Under the pieces are notes generated by a model, which saw only the letters and a list, made by a program, of their open reading frames with translations, was not told where the DNA came from and searched no databases. Both the position numbers and the translations under genes were made by a program. Positions 33,620 to 42,308 of a DNA stretch of 60,726 bases are shown piece after piece (positions within the stretch are counted from its first letter, which is position 1; every line of letters begins with the position of its first letter). Source of the stretch: Deltaproteobacteria bacterium. GTDB lineage: Bacteria; Myxococcota; JACRCW01. The stretch covers positions 1 to 60,726 of the forward strand of contig JACRCW010000007.1 of assembly GCA_016218805.1 (NCBI GenBank). Reading direction: 5' to 3'.

Positions 33620-34978
33620 TCAGGGCTGGACGGCAACGGCCTCGGGAATCTGGTCCGACCCGCTGCCCAGCTCCAGCTGCCCCTCGTAGAGGGCGGCACC
33701 CGGACCGGTGACGCGGAACACGGCCAGGTTGGGTCCGCCGCTGGGGTCCACGGACGGGACCACCACGCGGCCGCTGTCCAGGCCGCGCGTGACCATGGCC
33801 ATCTGGCTCGCCAGGCCTATGCCCGTGACCTCCGTGGTGGGCGTGAGCTGGTTGCCGTCACGGCGGAACACGGCCACGCGGTTGTTCTCGTCACGGCTGA
33901 TGAGCACGGTCAGCCCGTCCGGCGAAAACAGGACCTCCCGGGCGCTGGGCACATCCTGCGGCACCTGCGCGGACGCAATGCTGTCCCCGGTGACGGTGAA
34001 GATGCGCACCTGCCCGCCTTCGGAGGAGAACGGCGAGCTGTTGGGCACCACCAGCAGGTCACCGGCGGGGGACAGGCCAATGCGCCCAACGTCCAGGAAG
34101 TCGGACCACAGGTCAAAGGCGGCCACTGAGGTGAAGCCGCCGCCCGGGACCAGCGCCAGGAGGCGCGTGTCGTCGTTGTCCACCGGGTCAAACGCCGCCT
34201 GTCCACCCAGGAGGATGGCCTGCGTGCCGCCGGGCAGCAGCACCAGGGATTCCGCCAGCCGGATGTTGAAGAACGCGCCCTCCAGCACCGTCAGGGCGCC
34301 GTCGCACCCCAGGTCCACCGTGGACAGGCCGGCCGTTTCCGCCACGTTGCTCCCCACGGCCCAGACCCGCCGCCCGTCGGCGGCCACCACCAGGTCCTCA
34401 AACCCCGCGGACGGCAACGTGACCCGGTCCACCTCCACCACGTTGGCCACGCCGTCCACGCGCAGGGACACCAGGTCCCCGTCATCCCCCAGGGCCAGCG
34501 CGTAGGTGCCGCTGGGAACAAACGCCAACCGCATGATCCGGGCGCCCACATCCACGCGCACGCCCGTGTCCTCCGGCAGCTGTCCCACCTTCCACCCCAG
34601 CGTGCGCACCCACGTGCCCGGCGTGGCGGGAACGTCCGTGAACGTGTGGCTGAGCATCACCACGCGCTCGCGGTCCGGCGCGCCCGGCGTCCCCAGATCA
34701 CAGCTGCCTCCATCCGGCCCCACGCCGCCATCCGGGCTCCCGGACGTGGCGCCGGATGACGGTGACCCGAGGGATGACGACGCGCCGGACGACGGCGATC
34801 CGCCCGACGACGACACAGCGCCCGAACTGCCCGCTCTTCCCGATGACGACGACCCGCCCCCGCCGCCTGACGACGAGCCACCGCCCTCATCCCCGGGACC
34901 CTCCGGGCAGCCGGAACACACCACAACGACGAGGGCCGCCAGGCCCAGGAAATGGCGCAGGGGAGCAGAGGGCAGCAT
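33620..34978 (-). CDS. Lipoprotein with beta-propeller-like domain
   Basis: A 452-aa protein. Signal GLAALVVVVCSGC, then ~65 residues almost entirely Ser, Gly and Ala, then one cysteine (GGSCDLG). The remainder shows repeating propeller-type blades: YALALGDDGDLVSLRVDG, VAADGRRVWAVGS, ARLLALVPGG-type strands, LSPAGDLLVVPNSS and FSPDGLTVLISRDENN. This is the style of 6-phosphogluconolactonase/YVTN propellers. No active-site motif was identified. It lies between the M15-like lipoprotein and the chemoreceptor gene on the same strand. I infer surface binding or scaffolding. Confidence 0.7.
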   Translation of the reverse strand: MLPSAPLRHFLGLAALVVVVCSGCPEGPGDEGGGSSSGGGGGSSSSGRAGSSGAVSSSGGSPSSGASSSLGSPSSGATSGSPDGGVGPDGGSCDLGTPGAPDRERVVMLSHTFTDVPATPGTWVRTLGWKVGQLPEDTGVRVDVGARIMRLAFVPSGTYALALGDDGDLVSLRVDGVANVVEVDRVTLPSAGFEDLVVAADGRRVWAVGSNVAETAGLSTVDLGCDGALTVLEGAFFNIRLAESLVLLPGGTQAILLGGQAAFDPVDNDDTRLLALVPGGGFTSVAAFDLWSDFLDVGRIGLSPAGDLLVVPNSSPFSSEGGQVRIFTVTGDSIASAQVPQDVPSAREVLFSPDGLTVLISRDENNRVAVFRRDGNQLTPTTEVTGIGLASQMAMVTRGLDSGRVVVPSVDPSGGPNLAVFRVTGPGAALYEGQLELGSGSDQIPEAVAVQP

Positions 34979-34988
34979 GGTGAACCCG

Positions 34989-37076
34989 TTACGCCTGGTA
35001 GCGGCGCATGAAGGACTGGATTTCCTCAGCCTGGCGGCGCAGCGCGTCCACCACGCTCTGCAGCCGCCCTGCCCCGTCGGACTGCTGGCGGCTCACGTTG
35101 CGGATGGCCTCCACCGCGCGCAGGGCGGTCTCCGCCGCCGCCGTCTGCTGCGTCTGCGCCTGGTCCACCCGCACGGCCAGGCTGTCAATTGCGCCCATGG
35201 CCCCCAGCGCGTCGCGGCAGCTCTTGACCTGGTTGTCGCTGGCGCGGCGGACCTGTTCGGTGAGGTCGCGGATGTCACGCGTGGTGTTGCGCAGCTTCTG
35301 ACTCTCCCGCGCCTGCTCCTGCGCCGCCACCGTGATCTGCTGCAGGTTCTTCCCAATGCGGGTGAACGCCTCCGCCACCGTCCGGGTATGTCCCGCCTCC
35401 TTGTCCGTGTCCGTAGCAATCGCCTCCACCATGGCCCGGCCGCGCTGGCTGGAGTTGCGAATGGCCCCCAGGGCTGCCCCGGCCGCCTTCCCCACGCGGG
35501 AACCTTCATCCACGGAGGACATGCCCGCCTGCATCGCGGCGCCGGCGCGTTCGCTCTCGTCACGCACCCGCGCAATCACCGTGGTGATCTCCGCGGTGGA
35601 GGACCGCGTACGGTCTGCCAGTTGCTTGATCTCCTGCGCCACCACGTTGAACGCCGCCCCGTGCTCGCCCGCGTGGGCAGCAATGATGCCGGCGTTGAGC
35701 GCCAGCAGGTTGGTCTTGTGGGCCAGGTCGTTGATGAGTTCCACAATCCCGTGGATGGACGCCACGGACTGCCCCAGCTGGGCCAGCACCACAAACGCTT
35801 CCGCGGCGGTCTTGGACAGGCGGTCCATGCTGTCAATGGCGTCTGCCAAAGAGCGCGCGCCTTCTTCCGACTCGGAGGCCGACTGCGCCGACAGGGCCGC
35901 GGTGTCGCGGGCGTTGCGCTGCACCGCGTCGATGGCGCGGCGGATTTCGTCCATCGCCTGGGTCGTCGTGGACAGGGCCCGTTCCAGCTCCTCAATGGAG
36001 CCCGCCACCCGCGTCACCGCGCCGGCCACCTGGTCCACCGCCTCCGCGCTGCCGGCAACAAACCGGGCCATCTCGGCGGCGCTGCGCGCCACCTCGTCGC
36101 TCTGGGTCACCAGCCCGTTGAGCGCCTGGTTGCCGCGCTGGGTGGAGCCGCGCAGCTCCACCACGTTGCTGCCCACGCCCTGGATGCTGGCCAGCATCCC
36201 GCGCACGGTGTCCGTGGTGGCCGCCAGCTCCGCTTCAATGTCCCCCGCGCCGCGGCTGACCGTGGAGGACGCGCGCTCCACGGCGTCCAACACCTCCAGC
36301 AGCCCGCTCACGCTGGAGCGCAACGCCCCCAGCAGCGCCCGCTGCCCATCCACCATCTGCCGGAAGCTCTGCGCCAGCACGCCCGTCTCGTCATTGCTGC
36401 GCACGTCAATGGGCAGCCGCAGGTCCCCCGTCTCCGCAATGGCCCGCGTGACCCGCGCCAGCTCCAGGATGGGCGCCACCAGGTAGCTGCCCAGGATGAG
36501 CCCCAGCGCCACGCCCAGCAGCACCACCAGCAGCGCCGCCCACGCCGCCAGCCGGAAACTCTCGTCGCGCTCGCGCCGCTGCAGGGACAGTGAGAAGTCC
36601 ATGCGCAATGTGCCCAGCACGCGGGCCGGCGCCTCATCCACCGCCGGAATCTCCACGCGGGCCAGCACGTGCAGCTGTTCCCCTTCCATGCTCCACGCGG
36701 TGTCAGATCCCTCCGTCATGGCCAGTTCCAGCGGCGCCCCCACGCGCTCCGCGGTGCCGTCAGCCTGTGCCTTGGCCCCGGGCACGTACGCCGTCAGCAG
36801 CGTGGAGTCCGCTTTGCGCACTTCGCCGTAGACCAGGTCCGGTCCCGCCGTGAGCTCCAGCAGCCGCCGCGCGTCCGCGGGGTCCTCAAAGTCCAGCGCC
36901 GGCCGCAGGGCGCTGGCCAGCACGCGCGCCACCGCCACCCCGCGGCGTTGCGCCGCCACGTCCGCGCTGCTGGTCATCAGGCGCTGCAGGAGCATCAGCG
37001 TGACGCCGGCCAGCCCCGTGAGGAGCACGGCAATGGTGAGCGTCAGTTTCACCCGCAGCGAGATTATCCGGCCCAT
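34989..37076 (-). CDS. Methyl-accepting chemotaxis protein
   Basis: ATG 37076 gives 695 aa and starts at MGRIISLRVKLTLTIAVLL. An upstream in-frame ATG would add 47 Arg/Gly-rich residues. TM1 is at ~10-32, a ~145-residue periplasmic sensor domain follows, TM2 is at ~177-200, then HAMP (~200-255), then a long coiled-coil signalling domain. The hairpin tip at ~445-480 reads NLLALNAGIIAAHAGEHGAA then FNVVAQEIKQLA. It is recognisably MCP, but the usual NAAIEAARAGE tip has Gly, Ile and His substitutions. Its ligand is unknown. No che genes are in this window. Confidence 0.9.
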   Translation of the reverse strand: MGRIISLRVKLTLTIAVLLTGLAGVTLMLLQRLMTSSADVAAQRRGVAVARVLASALRPALDFEDPADARRLLELTAGPDLVYGEVRKADSTLLTAYVPGAKAQADGTAERVGAPLELAMTEGSDTAWSMEGEQLHVLARVEIPAVDEAPARVLGTLRMDFSLSLQRRERDESFRLAAWAALLVVLLGVALGLILGSYLVAPILELARVTRAIAETGDLRLPIDVRSNDETGVLAQSFRQMVDGQRALLGALRSSVSGLLEVLDAVERASSTVSRGAGDIEAELAATTDTVRGMLASIQGVGSNVVELRGSTQRGNQALNGLVTQSDEVARSAAEMARFVAGSAEAVDQVAGAVTRVAGSIEELERALSTTTQAMDEIRRAIDAVQRNARDTAALSAQSASESEEGARSLADAIDSMDRLSKTAAEAFVVLAQLGQSVASIHGIVELINDLAHKTNLLALNAGIIAAHAGEHGAAFNVVAQEIKQLADRTRSSTAEITTVIARVRDESERAGAAMQAGMSSVDEGSRVGKAAGAALGAIRNSSQRGRAMVEAIATDTDKEAGHTRTVAEAFTRIGKNLQQITVAAQEQARESQKLRNTTRDIRDLTEQVRRASDNQVKSCRDALGAMGAIDSLAVRVDQAQTQQTAAAETALRAVEAIRNVSRQQSDGAGRLQSVVDALRRQAEEIQSFMRRYQA

Positions 37077-37244
37077 GGACCCACCGGCGCCCACGCGCCG
37101 ACGCGGGCGCACCCCTGGGCGTCCCCCGGGCATGCGCCCGCTGCTCCCCCGGTTGCGTGCCCCGCGCGCACAGCGTCCTCCGCGCGCCTTTGTGCCCCAT
37201 CCGGCCGCCGATGGCAATTTGCCCGTCGAGGAGAGGCGCGGGGG

Positions 37245-39806
37245 CTACATGCAGACCGGCAAGACCGGCGTCGGGCAGACGTTGCAGCACTGCCCACCCG
37301 GGCAACAGCGCGCCGCGCAGCACACGCCCCCGCAGCAGGTCTGACCCGGCGGGCACGGCGTCACGCCGGCCCCGCACACGCAGCGGTTGTTCCGGCAGCT
37401 GTCCGCCGTGGACACCCCGGAACAGTCCGCCGCCACGTTGCACCCGCACGCGCCGGCGCTGCAGCCAAAGCCGGAGTGACACGTCACGCCGCAATCGCCG
37501 CAATTGATGGAGTCCGTGCGCAGGTCCTTGCAGCCGGACCCCCAAGACGAGGTGTCGGCGCAGCATTCGGGCCGGGCGCTGTTGGGGTCACAGGTGGAGT
37601 ACAGGGCGGACTGTGGCGGGGGCCGGACCTGCATCTCACAGGCGCAGTTGCTTTCCGGTGAACACGTCCGCGCCACCACGTGCCCCACGCCGCTGTTGTC
37701 CGGCACCCGCTGCCCGCAACCGTTGAAATCGGACGTACTGCACGAACAGTCTCCCACCGGCGTCCCCGCCGCCGGGGTGCAGTGGGCGCCGCCCTTGGCG
37801 GGGTCACACGTGTTGTTCCAGGCGCCGCAGTTCCCCGCGTAGGTGGTCCGCTGGAGGATGGACTGGCCCGGCGGGTTGTTCTGCGGCGCGCAGGTGCCCG
37901 CCGCGCCACCGTCGGGCGGGTCGCCACAGAAGTCATAGAGGCCACCGTTGAGGGCGCACACGCCGGACACGCGCACCAGCTGGTGGGTCACCGCACCGCA
38001 CCCGCAGCGTCCCGCGTGCAGCTGCGCCAGCGTCCCCACCAGCCCGCCGTCCACGGAGACCATCGCCCCGGCGGAGGTCACGCACGCGCCGCCCGCGCCC
38101 AAGGGGTCGCACGTCAGGCCCGCACGCCCGCCCGGCGTCACCTCGCAGCCGCACGCGGCGCGCACCGCCAGGCACGCGCCACCGCAACAGGCGGGCCGCC
38201 CCGTCGGGCAGTCGGCATCGGCGCGGCATTCGCGGCATGCACCGGTCACGCAGTACGGCGTGGTGCCGGAACAGGCGGCGCCCGTGCCGCACGCAAACTC
38301 CCCCGCCCGGCACCCGTCCGCGGCCGGCCCGGCGGACGCCACCGAGCGCCCGCACACGCCGCAGTGCGCCGTGCTGGTCTGCAGGTTCACGCAACCCGGT
38401 CCGCAGCAGTCCGGCGTGTTCCCCAGCGCGCACGTGCCCACGCCCGCCATGCCCGCGCAGTCACACGCGCCGTCAAGACACCGGTCTCCCACCACGTGGG
38501 TGCGCCCCGACGAGTCCGCCACCGGGTTGCGGCACGCCAGATCCCCCGCAGCGCCGGGCGTGCAGCCGCAGTGCCCCGGCCCCGGCGTGGTGGACGGCAG
38601 GCACTCCAGCCCCCCGGCGGACACCGAACAGGTGATGCCCGCCCGCCCGCAGTTCCCCGCCGGCGTGGTGGCCGTGGCGGGCGGGCTGTTCTCCGGCGCA
38701 CACGCGCCCAGGGCTCCACCGTCCGCCGTCACGCACAGGTCCCACAGCCCGCCGGCCGGCGCGCACAGCTCGCCGTCCGCCACCGGCGTCCCGGCCGCCG
38801 GCGCGCACCCGCAGGCCCCGCCGTGGAGGTCCGCCACGCCCGCGTCCGCGCGGAAACCTGACGCCACCGCCAGCACCCGGCCGGTGGCCGGCGCCACGCA
38901 GGCGCCACCCGCCCCCGTCGCGCTGCACGCCTCACCCGGGTTCCCGCCCGGCGGGACCTGGCAACCACAGCCCTGCAGCGGCGCCACGCATGCCCCCGTA
39001 CAGCACAGCGGCGTGCCCGGCGGGCAATCTGCGTCATGACGACAGCGCGCGCACGCGGGGTTGCCCTGGCTGTCCAGCACGCACATGCCCGCCTCTGGGT
39101 CCGGCGGGCATGGCGCAAACCCGTAGCACTTGGGCTGGCCCTGCACGCACAGGTTGGCGCCACCGTCCAGCGCGTTGCCGCATGTGCCGCAATGTTCGGT
39201 GGAGGTGAAGACGTCCGTGTCACAGTTGCGGGTGGCGGGGTCGCAGTGGGCCCGGCCCAGCGGACAGGTGGGCTGGCAGCTGTCCAGGTCCGCGCCGCCG
39301 TCGGCGCACTCCCAGGACAGCGCCCCCGCGTCCGGCCAGGCCGCCCCGCAGCGCGTTGGGCACGCCGGCGGCCCCGCATCAAAAGCTGAAGAGGACGAAG
39401 ACGCGCCGGCCAGGGACGTTGCTGCCGCCGATGCGGAGGACGAGGGCGGGGCCACCCGGGAGGCGCTCGCGGAGCCCGCGAGCGAATCCGACGACGACAC
39501 CTGCGGGCCGCTGGCGCTGCTGGCCGCGCCGGTGGAGCCGGACAGGCCGGCTGACGAGCCAACCCGGGACGACGACGACGAGGACCCTGACCATGACGAC
39601 GCGCCACTGGCGGTGCCGGCATCCGGGGTCTGCCCCAGGCCGGATTCGCACAGTCCGTCGTCGCGGCAGTGTGCGCCGGGGCCGCAGTCCCCATCCTGGG
39701 TGCACTGCGCCGGTGCCAGGCAGCGCGAGCCCCCGGCCAGCAACCCGGCGACCGCAACTGCCCACGCACCCCATGCTGGCCTGGAAACCCGCCTCTGCTT
39801 GCGCAT
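37245..39806 (-). CDS. 853-aa cysteine-rich exported protein with internal duplication
   Basis: ATG 39806 has AAGGTGGGG upstream and begins MRKQRRVSRPAWGAWAVAVA; a longer in-frame start at 39971 is Arg-rich and unsupported. The signal sequence ends near GGSRC, a poor lipobox, so lipidation is doubtful. A Ser/Gly/Ala linker (~60-160) follows, then cysteine modules. Two units of roughly 230 residues are clearly related: CGCQVPPGG... GGACVAP... LHGGACGC... GGLWDLC... CAPENSPPA, and CGCEVTPGG... GGACVTS... LHAGRCGC... GGLYDFC... CAPQNNPPG. Each also carries a CG.CG knot (CGTCG, CGVCG, CGDCG). The end is very dense in cysteine (CCGGVCCAARCCPGGQCCNVC). Function unknown; a disulfide-stabilised surface protein is likely. 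Confidence 0.75.
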   Translation of the reverse strand: MRKQRRVSRPAWGAWAVAVAGLLAGGSRCLAPAQCTQDGDCGPGAHCRDDGLCESGLGQTPDAGTASGASSWSGSSSSSSRVGSSAGLSGSTGAASSASGPQVSSSDSLAGSASASRVAPPSSSASAAATSLAGASSSSSAFDAGPPACPTRCGAAWPDAGALSWECADGGADLDSCQPTCPLGRAHCDPATRNCDTDVFTSTEHCGTCGNALDGGANLCVQGQPKCYGFAPCPPDPEAGMCVLDSQGNPACARCRHDADCPPGTPLCCTGACVAPLQGCGCQVPPGGNPGEACSATGAGGACVAPATGRVLAVASGFRADAGVADLHGGACGCAPAAGTPVADGELCAPAGGLWDLCVTADGGALGACAPENSPPATATTPAGNCGRAGITCSVSAGGLECLPSTTPGPGHCGCTPGAAGDLACRNPVADSSGRTHVVGDRCLDGACDCAGMAGVGTCALGNTPDCCGPGCVNLQTSTAHCGVCGRSVASAGPAADGCRAGEFACGTGAACSGTTPYCVTGACRECRADADCPTGRPACCGGACLAVRAACGCEVTPGGRAGLTCDPLGAGGACVTSAGAMVSVDGGLVGTLAQLHAGRCGCGAVTHQLVRVSGVCALNGGLYDFCGDPPDGGAAGTCAPQNNPPGQSILQRTTYAGNCGAWNNTCDPAKGGAHCTPAAGTPVGDCSCSTSDFNGCGQRVPDNSGVGHVVARTCSPESNCACEMQVRPPPQSALYSTCDPNSARPECCADTSSWGSGCKDLRTDSINCGDCGVTCHSGFGCSAGACGCNVAADCSGVSTADSCRNNRCVCGAGVTPCPPGQTCCGGVCCAARCCPGGQCCNVCPTPVLPVCM

Positions 39807-39903
39807 GCACCCCACCTTGACGCCCTCCGGGCGCAGCCGCAACGGTTGCCGCCAACGCGCACTCCGTGTTCTCTTCGCGTGCCGAAGTCTACCGGAGGCA
39901 GCG

Positions 39904-40233
39904 TTGAAGCACGCCATCCAGCACGGTCTGGACCCCGCCATCGCGCGCCGGGTCGCAGACGCCGCCATCAAGAGCTACCTGGAGAGATTCCAGCAGTACT
40001 CGCCCAGTCTCACGTGGACGGACCCCACCCACGCCGAAATCGCGTTTTCGGCCAAGGGCGTGTCCATCCGCGGGACCTTCACGCTGGCGCCCGGCGCCAT
40101 TGAAGTGGAGATGGAGGTCCCGTTTGTCTTCAAGCTGTTCAAGAGCCAGGCGATCCGGATCATTGAAGAGGAAGTGCAGCGCTGGGTGACCCTGGCCAAG
40201 GACGGCAAGCTGGGCGGTGACGGGGCCGCATGA
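39904..40233 (+). CDS. PHA granule-associated family small protein
   Basis: TTG 39904 follows GGAGG at a good distance and gives 109 aa; the in-frame sequence upstream is antisense to the cysteine-rich gene and not protein-like. The pattern KHAIQHGLDPAIARRVADA, then the LTWTDPTHAEIAFSAKGVSI strands, IRGTFTLAPGAIEVEMEVPF, and a C-terminal helix with FKSQAIRIIEEEVQRW matches the putative polyhydroxyalkanoic-acid system family (PF09650-like). Members are ~90-110 aa and associate with PHA granules in some bacteria. No other PHA gene is present here, so a general role is possible. Its stop overlaps the next start (ATGA). Confidence 0.7.
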   Translation: MKHAIQHGLDPAIARRVADAAIKSYLERFQQYSPSLTWTDPTHAEIAFSAKGVSIRGTFTLAPGAIEVEMEVPFVFKLFKSQAIRIIEEEVQRWVTLAKDGKLGGDGAA

Positions 40234-41369
40234 TGCGGCGCGCGCGCGCCGCGTGGCTGGCCTGGTGCGCGGCGCTGGCGCTGGGGGTCATGCCCGCTGC
40301 AGCGGCCGGCACCACACCTGACCCAGTGCCCGTGGGCGCGCTGTTGCAGGACCTCCCTGCGGGCGGCTCCTGGCGCCTGGGCCTGGTGGTGCGGCCGGCA
40401 CCGGAGCGGTTCCCGGCGGAGGCCGTTCCCGCCGTCCGCCAGGCGGTGCTGACCGGTCTGGAGCGCCACCCCGGCGTGGCCGGCGTGGTGGAACCCACTG
40501 ACCTGCAGGCGGCCGACATGCAGCTGGCGCAGGAGGCCGCGCAGCACGGGCTGCAGGGGCTGGTGGTGGTGCGCTTCCAGGCCGGGCCGCCGGCGGCGGT
40601 GCTCCTGTCGCTGTTTGATGGGCAGGGTGTGGAGTTGCGGCAGGTGGAGACGCCTCTGCACGCTGAGGAGCCTCCCACCCCCGCAGGCCCCGCCGCTGAG
40701 GACCGGCCCGCCGCGCGGGTGCCGCCGGCCGCCGACGAGCCCGTTGAGGACAGCGGCGGCGGGCGCCGCTGGGGGGTGGACGCCGTGGTGCTGTGCGTCA
40801 CCGCGGCGTGCGGCGTGATTCCCACGCTGCTGGGGCTGGTCGCGGGTGCCGTGGGGCTGGGGATAGCCGGGGTGCTTGGTCAGCCGGCGCTGGCGGAAGC
40901 CACTGGCGCCCAGCAACCGCTGCGAAGCGTGGCCGGTGCGCTGTGCCTGGCCGGCTGCTGCCTGGGCGGCGGCGGCGCCCTGGTGTCCGCGCTGGGCGTC
41001 AGCGCGTTGGGGGCCCGCTGGGGGTTCTTTGCGGCCGCACCCGCCACCGCGGAGTCAGAACCCAGCACCGTCATCTACCAGGAGAATGTTGACGTGGAGG
41101 ATCACGACGACAACGGCACAGCGGGCGGGAGCGGCAACAACCCCGTGCGGCCGCGGCCGGCGCCGCAACGGCGTCCCACCACGCCCAATCCCGCGCACGG
41201 CGGGGGCGGCGGTGGCCGGGAGCCGCGGGCGCACGGGCCGGCGCGCGTGGAAGGCCCGCCCTCGCGGGCGCCGCCCGCGCACAACGCCGCGCCCCAGCCC
41301 CCCAAGAAGAAGGAGAAAGAGAAGGAGAAGAAGAAGCCTGAGGCCGAGGTGAACCGAGGCAGCCGCTGA
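40230..41369 (+). CDS. Exported membrane protein with lysine-rich tail
   Basis: A 379-aa protein. ATG 40230 overlaps the stop of the previous gene; ATG 40233 is an equal choice. The signal peptide is AWLAWCAALALGVMPAAAA. Residues ~30-135 form a periplasmic alpha/beta domain (WRLGLVVRPAP; GLQGLVVVRFQAG). Two or three hydrophobic segments lie at ~185-270, rich in Gly and Cys (VLCVTAACGVIPTLLGLVAG). The final ~110 residues are Pro/Gly-rich and end in a dense Lys/Glu stretch (KKKEKEKEKKKPEAE). The family was not recognised. It is coupled to the PHA-type protein and lies just before the cation transporter. Confidence 0.7.
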   Translation: MMRRARAAWLAWCAALALGVMPAAAAGTTPDPVPVGALLQDLPAGGSWRLGLVVRPAPERFPAEAVPAVRQAVLTGLERHPGVAGVVEPTDLQAADMQLAQEAAQHGLQGLVVVRFQAGPPAAVLLSLFDGQGVELRQVETPLHAEEPPTPAGPAAEDRPAARVPPAADEPVEDSGGGRRWGVDAVVLCVTAACGVIPTLLGLVAGAVGLGIAGVLGQPALAEATGAQQPLRSVAGALCLAGCCLGGGGALVSALGVSALGARWGFFAAAPATAESEPSTVIYQENVDVEDHDDNGTAGGSGNNPVRPRPAPQRRPTTPNPAHGGGGGGREPRAHGPARVEGPPSRAPPAHNAAPQPPKKKEKEKEKKKPEAEVNRGSR

Positions 41370-41375
41370 CGCCTT

Positions 41376-42308
41376 GTGGAACCGCTGCGGCGCCTGCCAA
41401 CCTCGCGCGTTCTCATGGTCTCCCGCAACACGCCCACCCGCTTCGCGGTCTTCTCGCTCGTCGCCGGGACGCTGATCCTGGCGGCCAAGATGTTTGCCTG
41501 GTGGCTCACGGGCTCCGCGGCCATCCTCGCTGACGCGCTGGAGAGCGTGGTCAACGTGATCGCCGCCGCCGTGGCGGTGTTCGCCACGCACGTGGCCGCC
41601 CAGCCGCTGGATGCGGACCACCCCTATGGGCACGGCAAGGTGGAGCTGCTGTCGGCGGCGTTTGAGGGCGGCGCCATTGCCGCCGCGGCGTTGGGAATCC
41701 TGTGGAGCGGTGGGCGTGCGCTGCTGTGGCCGCCCGGGCTGCGCCACCTGGACATCGGCATGGGGGTGAGCGTGGCGGCCGCCGCGGCCAACGCAGGCCT
41801 GGGCCTGCTGCTGCTGCGCGCCGGGAAGGTGCACAACTCGGAAGCCCTGCGCGCGGACGGACAGCATGTGCTGAGCGACGTTTGGACGTCGGTGGGGGCA
41901 TTGGCGGGCGTGGCGCTGGCGTGGGGCACGGGGGTGGAACGCCTGGACGGGACCGCCGCGGTGCTCACCGGCCTGGCGCTGGCCTGGCACGGCGTGGCCA
42001 TCCTCCGGCGGGCCATGGACGGCCTGATGGACGCGGAGGACCCGGAGTTTGTGGCGCGCGTGCGGGCGGCCTTTGAACATGCGCGCGTGCCCGGTGTGCA
42101 CGGCCTGCACCGCGTGCGGGCCATCCGGTCAGGCACCTTTGTGCACGTGGACGCGCACATCCGTGTGCCCGGGGACTGGACGGTGCAACAGGCGCACGCC
42201 GTGGGGACCGCGCTGGAGGAAGCCATGAAGCGGGAGACCGGCATCACCGGTGAGTTCGCGCTGCACATGGACCCGTGGTCCCCGCCGCCTCACGCGTCCG
42301 TGCAGTAG
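41376..42308 (+). CDS. CDF family cation efflux transporter
   Basis: A 310-aa protein with six transmembrane helices. GTG 41376 and ATG 41415 (MVSRNTPTRFAVF) are both possible; neither has a strong ribosome site, and the ATG gives the more usual CDF N-terminus. Metal-site motifs are present: ILADALESVVN (helix 2), DHPYGHGKVE after helix 2, and HVLSDVWTS (H...D, helix 5). The C-terminal cytoplasmic domain includes VPGVHGLHRVRAIRSG and a HVDAHIRV strand. Exports divalent cations such as Zn, Fe or Mn; specificity cannot be read here. Its 3' end overlaps the convergent VWA gene by 19 bp. Confidence 0.9.
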   Translation: MEPLRRLPTSRVLMVSRNTPTRFAVFSLVAGTLILAAKMFAWWLTGSAAILADALESVVNVIAAAVAVFATHVAAQPLDADHPYGHGKVELLSAAFEGGAIAAAALGILWSGGRALLWPPGLRHLDIGMGVSVAAAAANAGLGLLLLRAGKVHNSEALRADGQHVLSDVWTSVGALAGVALAWGTGVERLDGTAAVLTGLALAWHGVAILRRAMDGLMDAEDPEFVARVRAAFEHARVPGVHGLHRVRAIRSGTFVHVDAHIRVPGDWTVQQAHAVGTALEEAMKRETGITGEFALHMDPWSPPPHASVQ

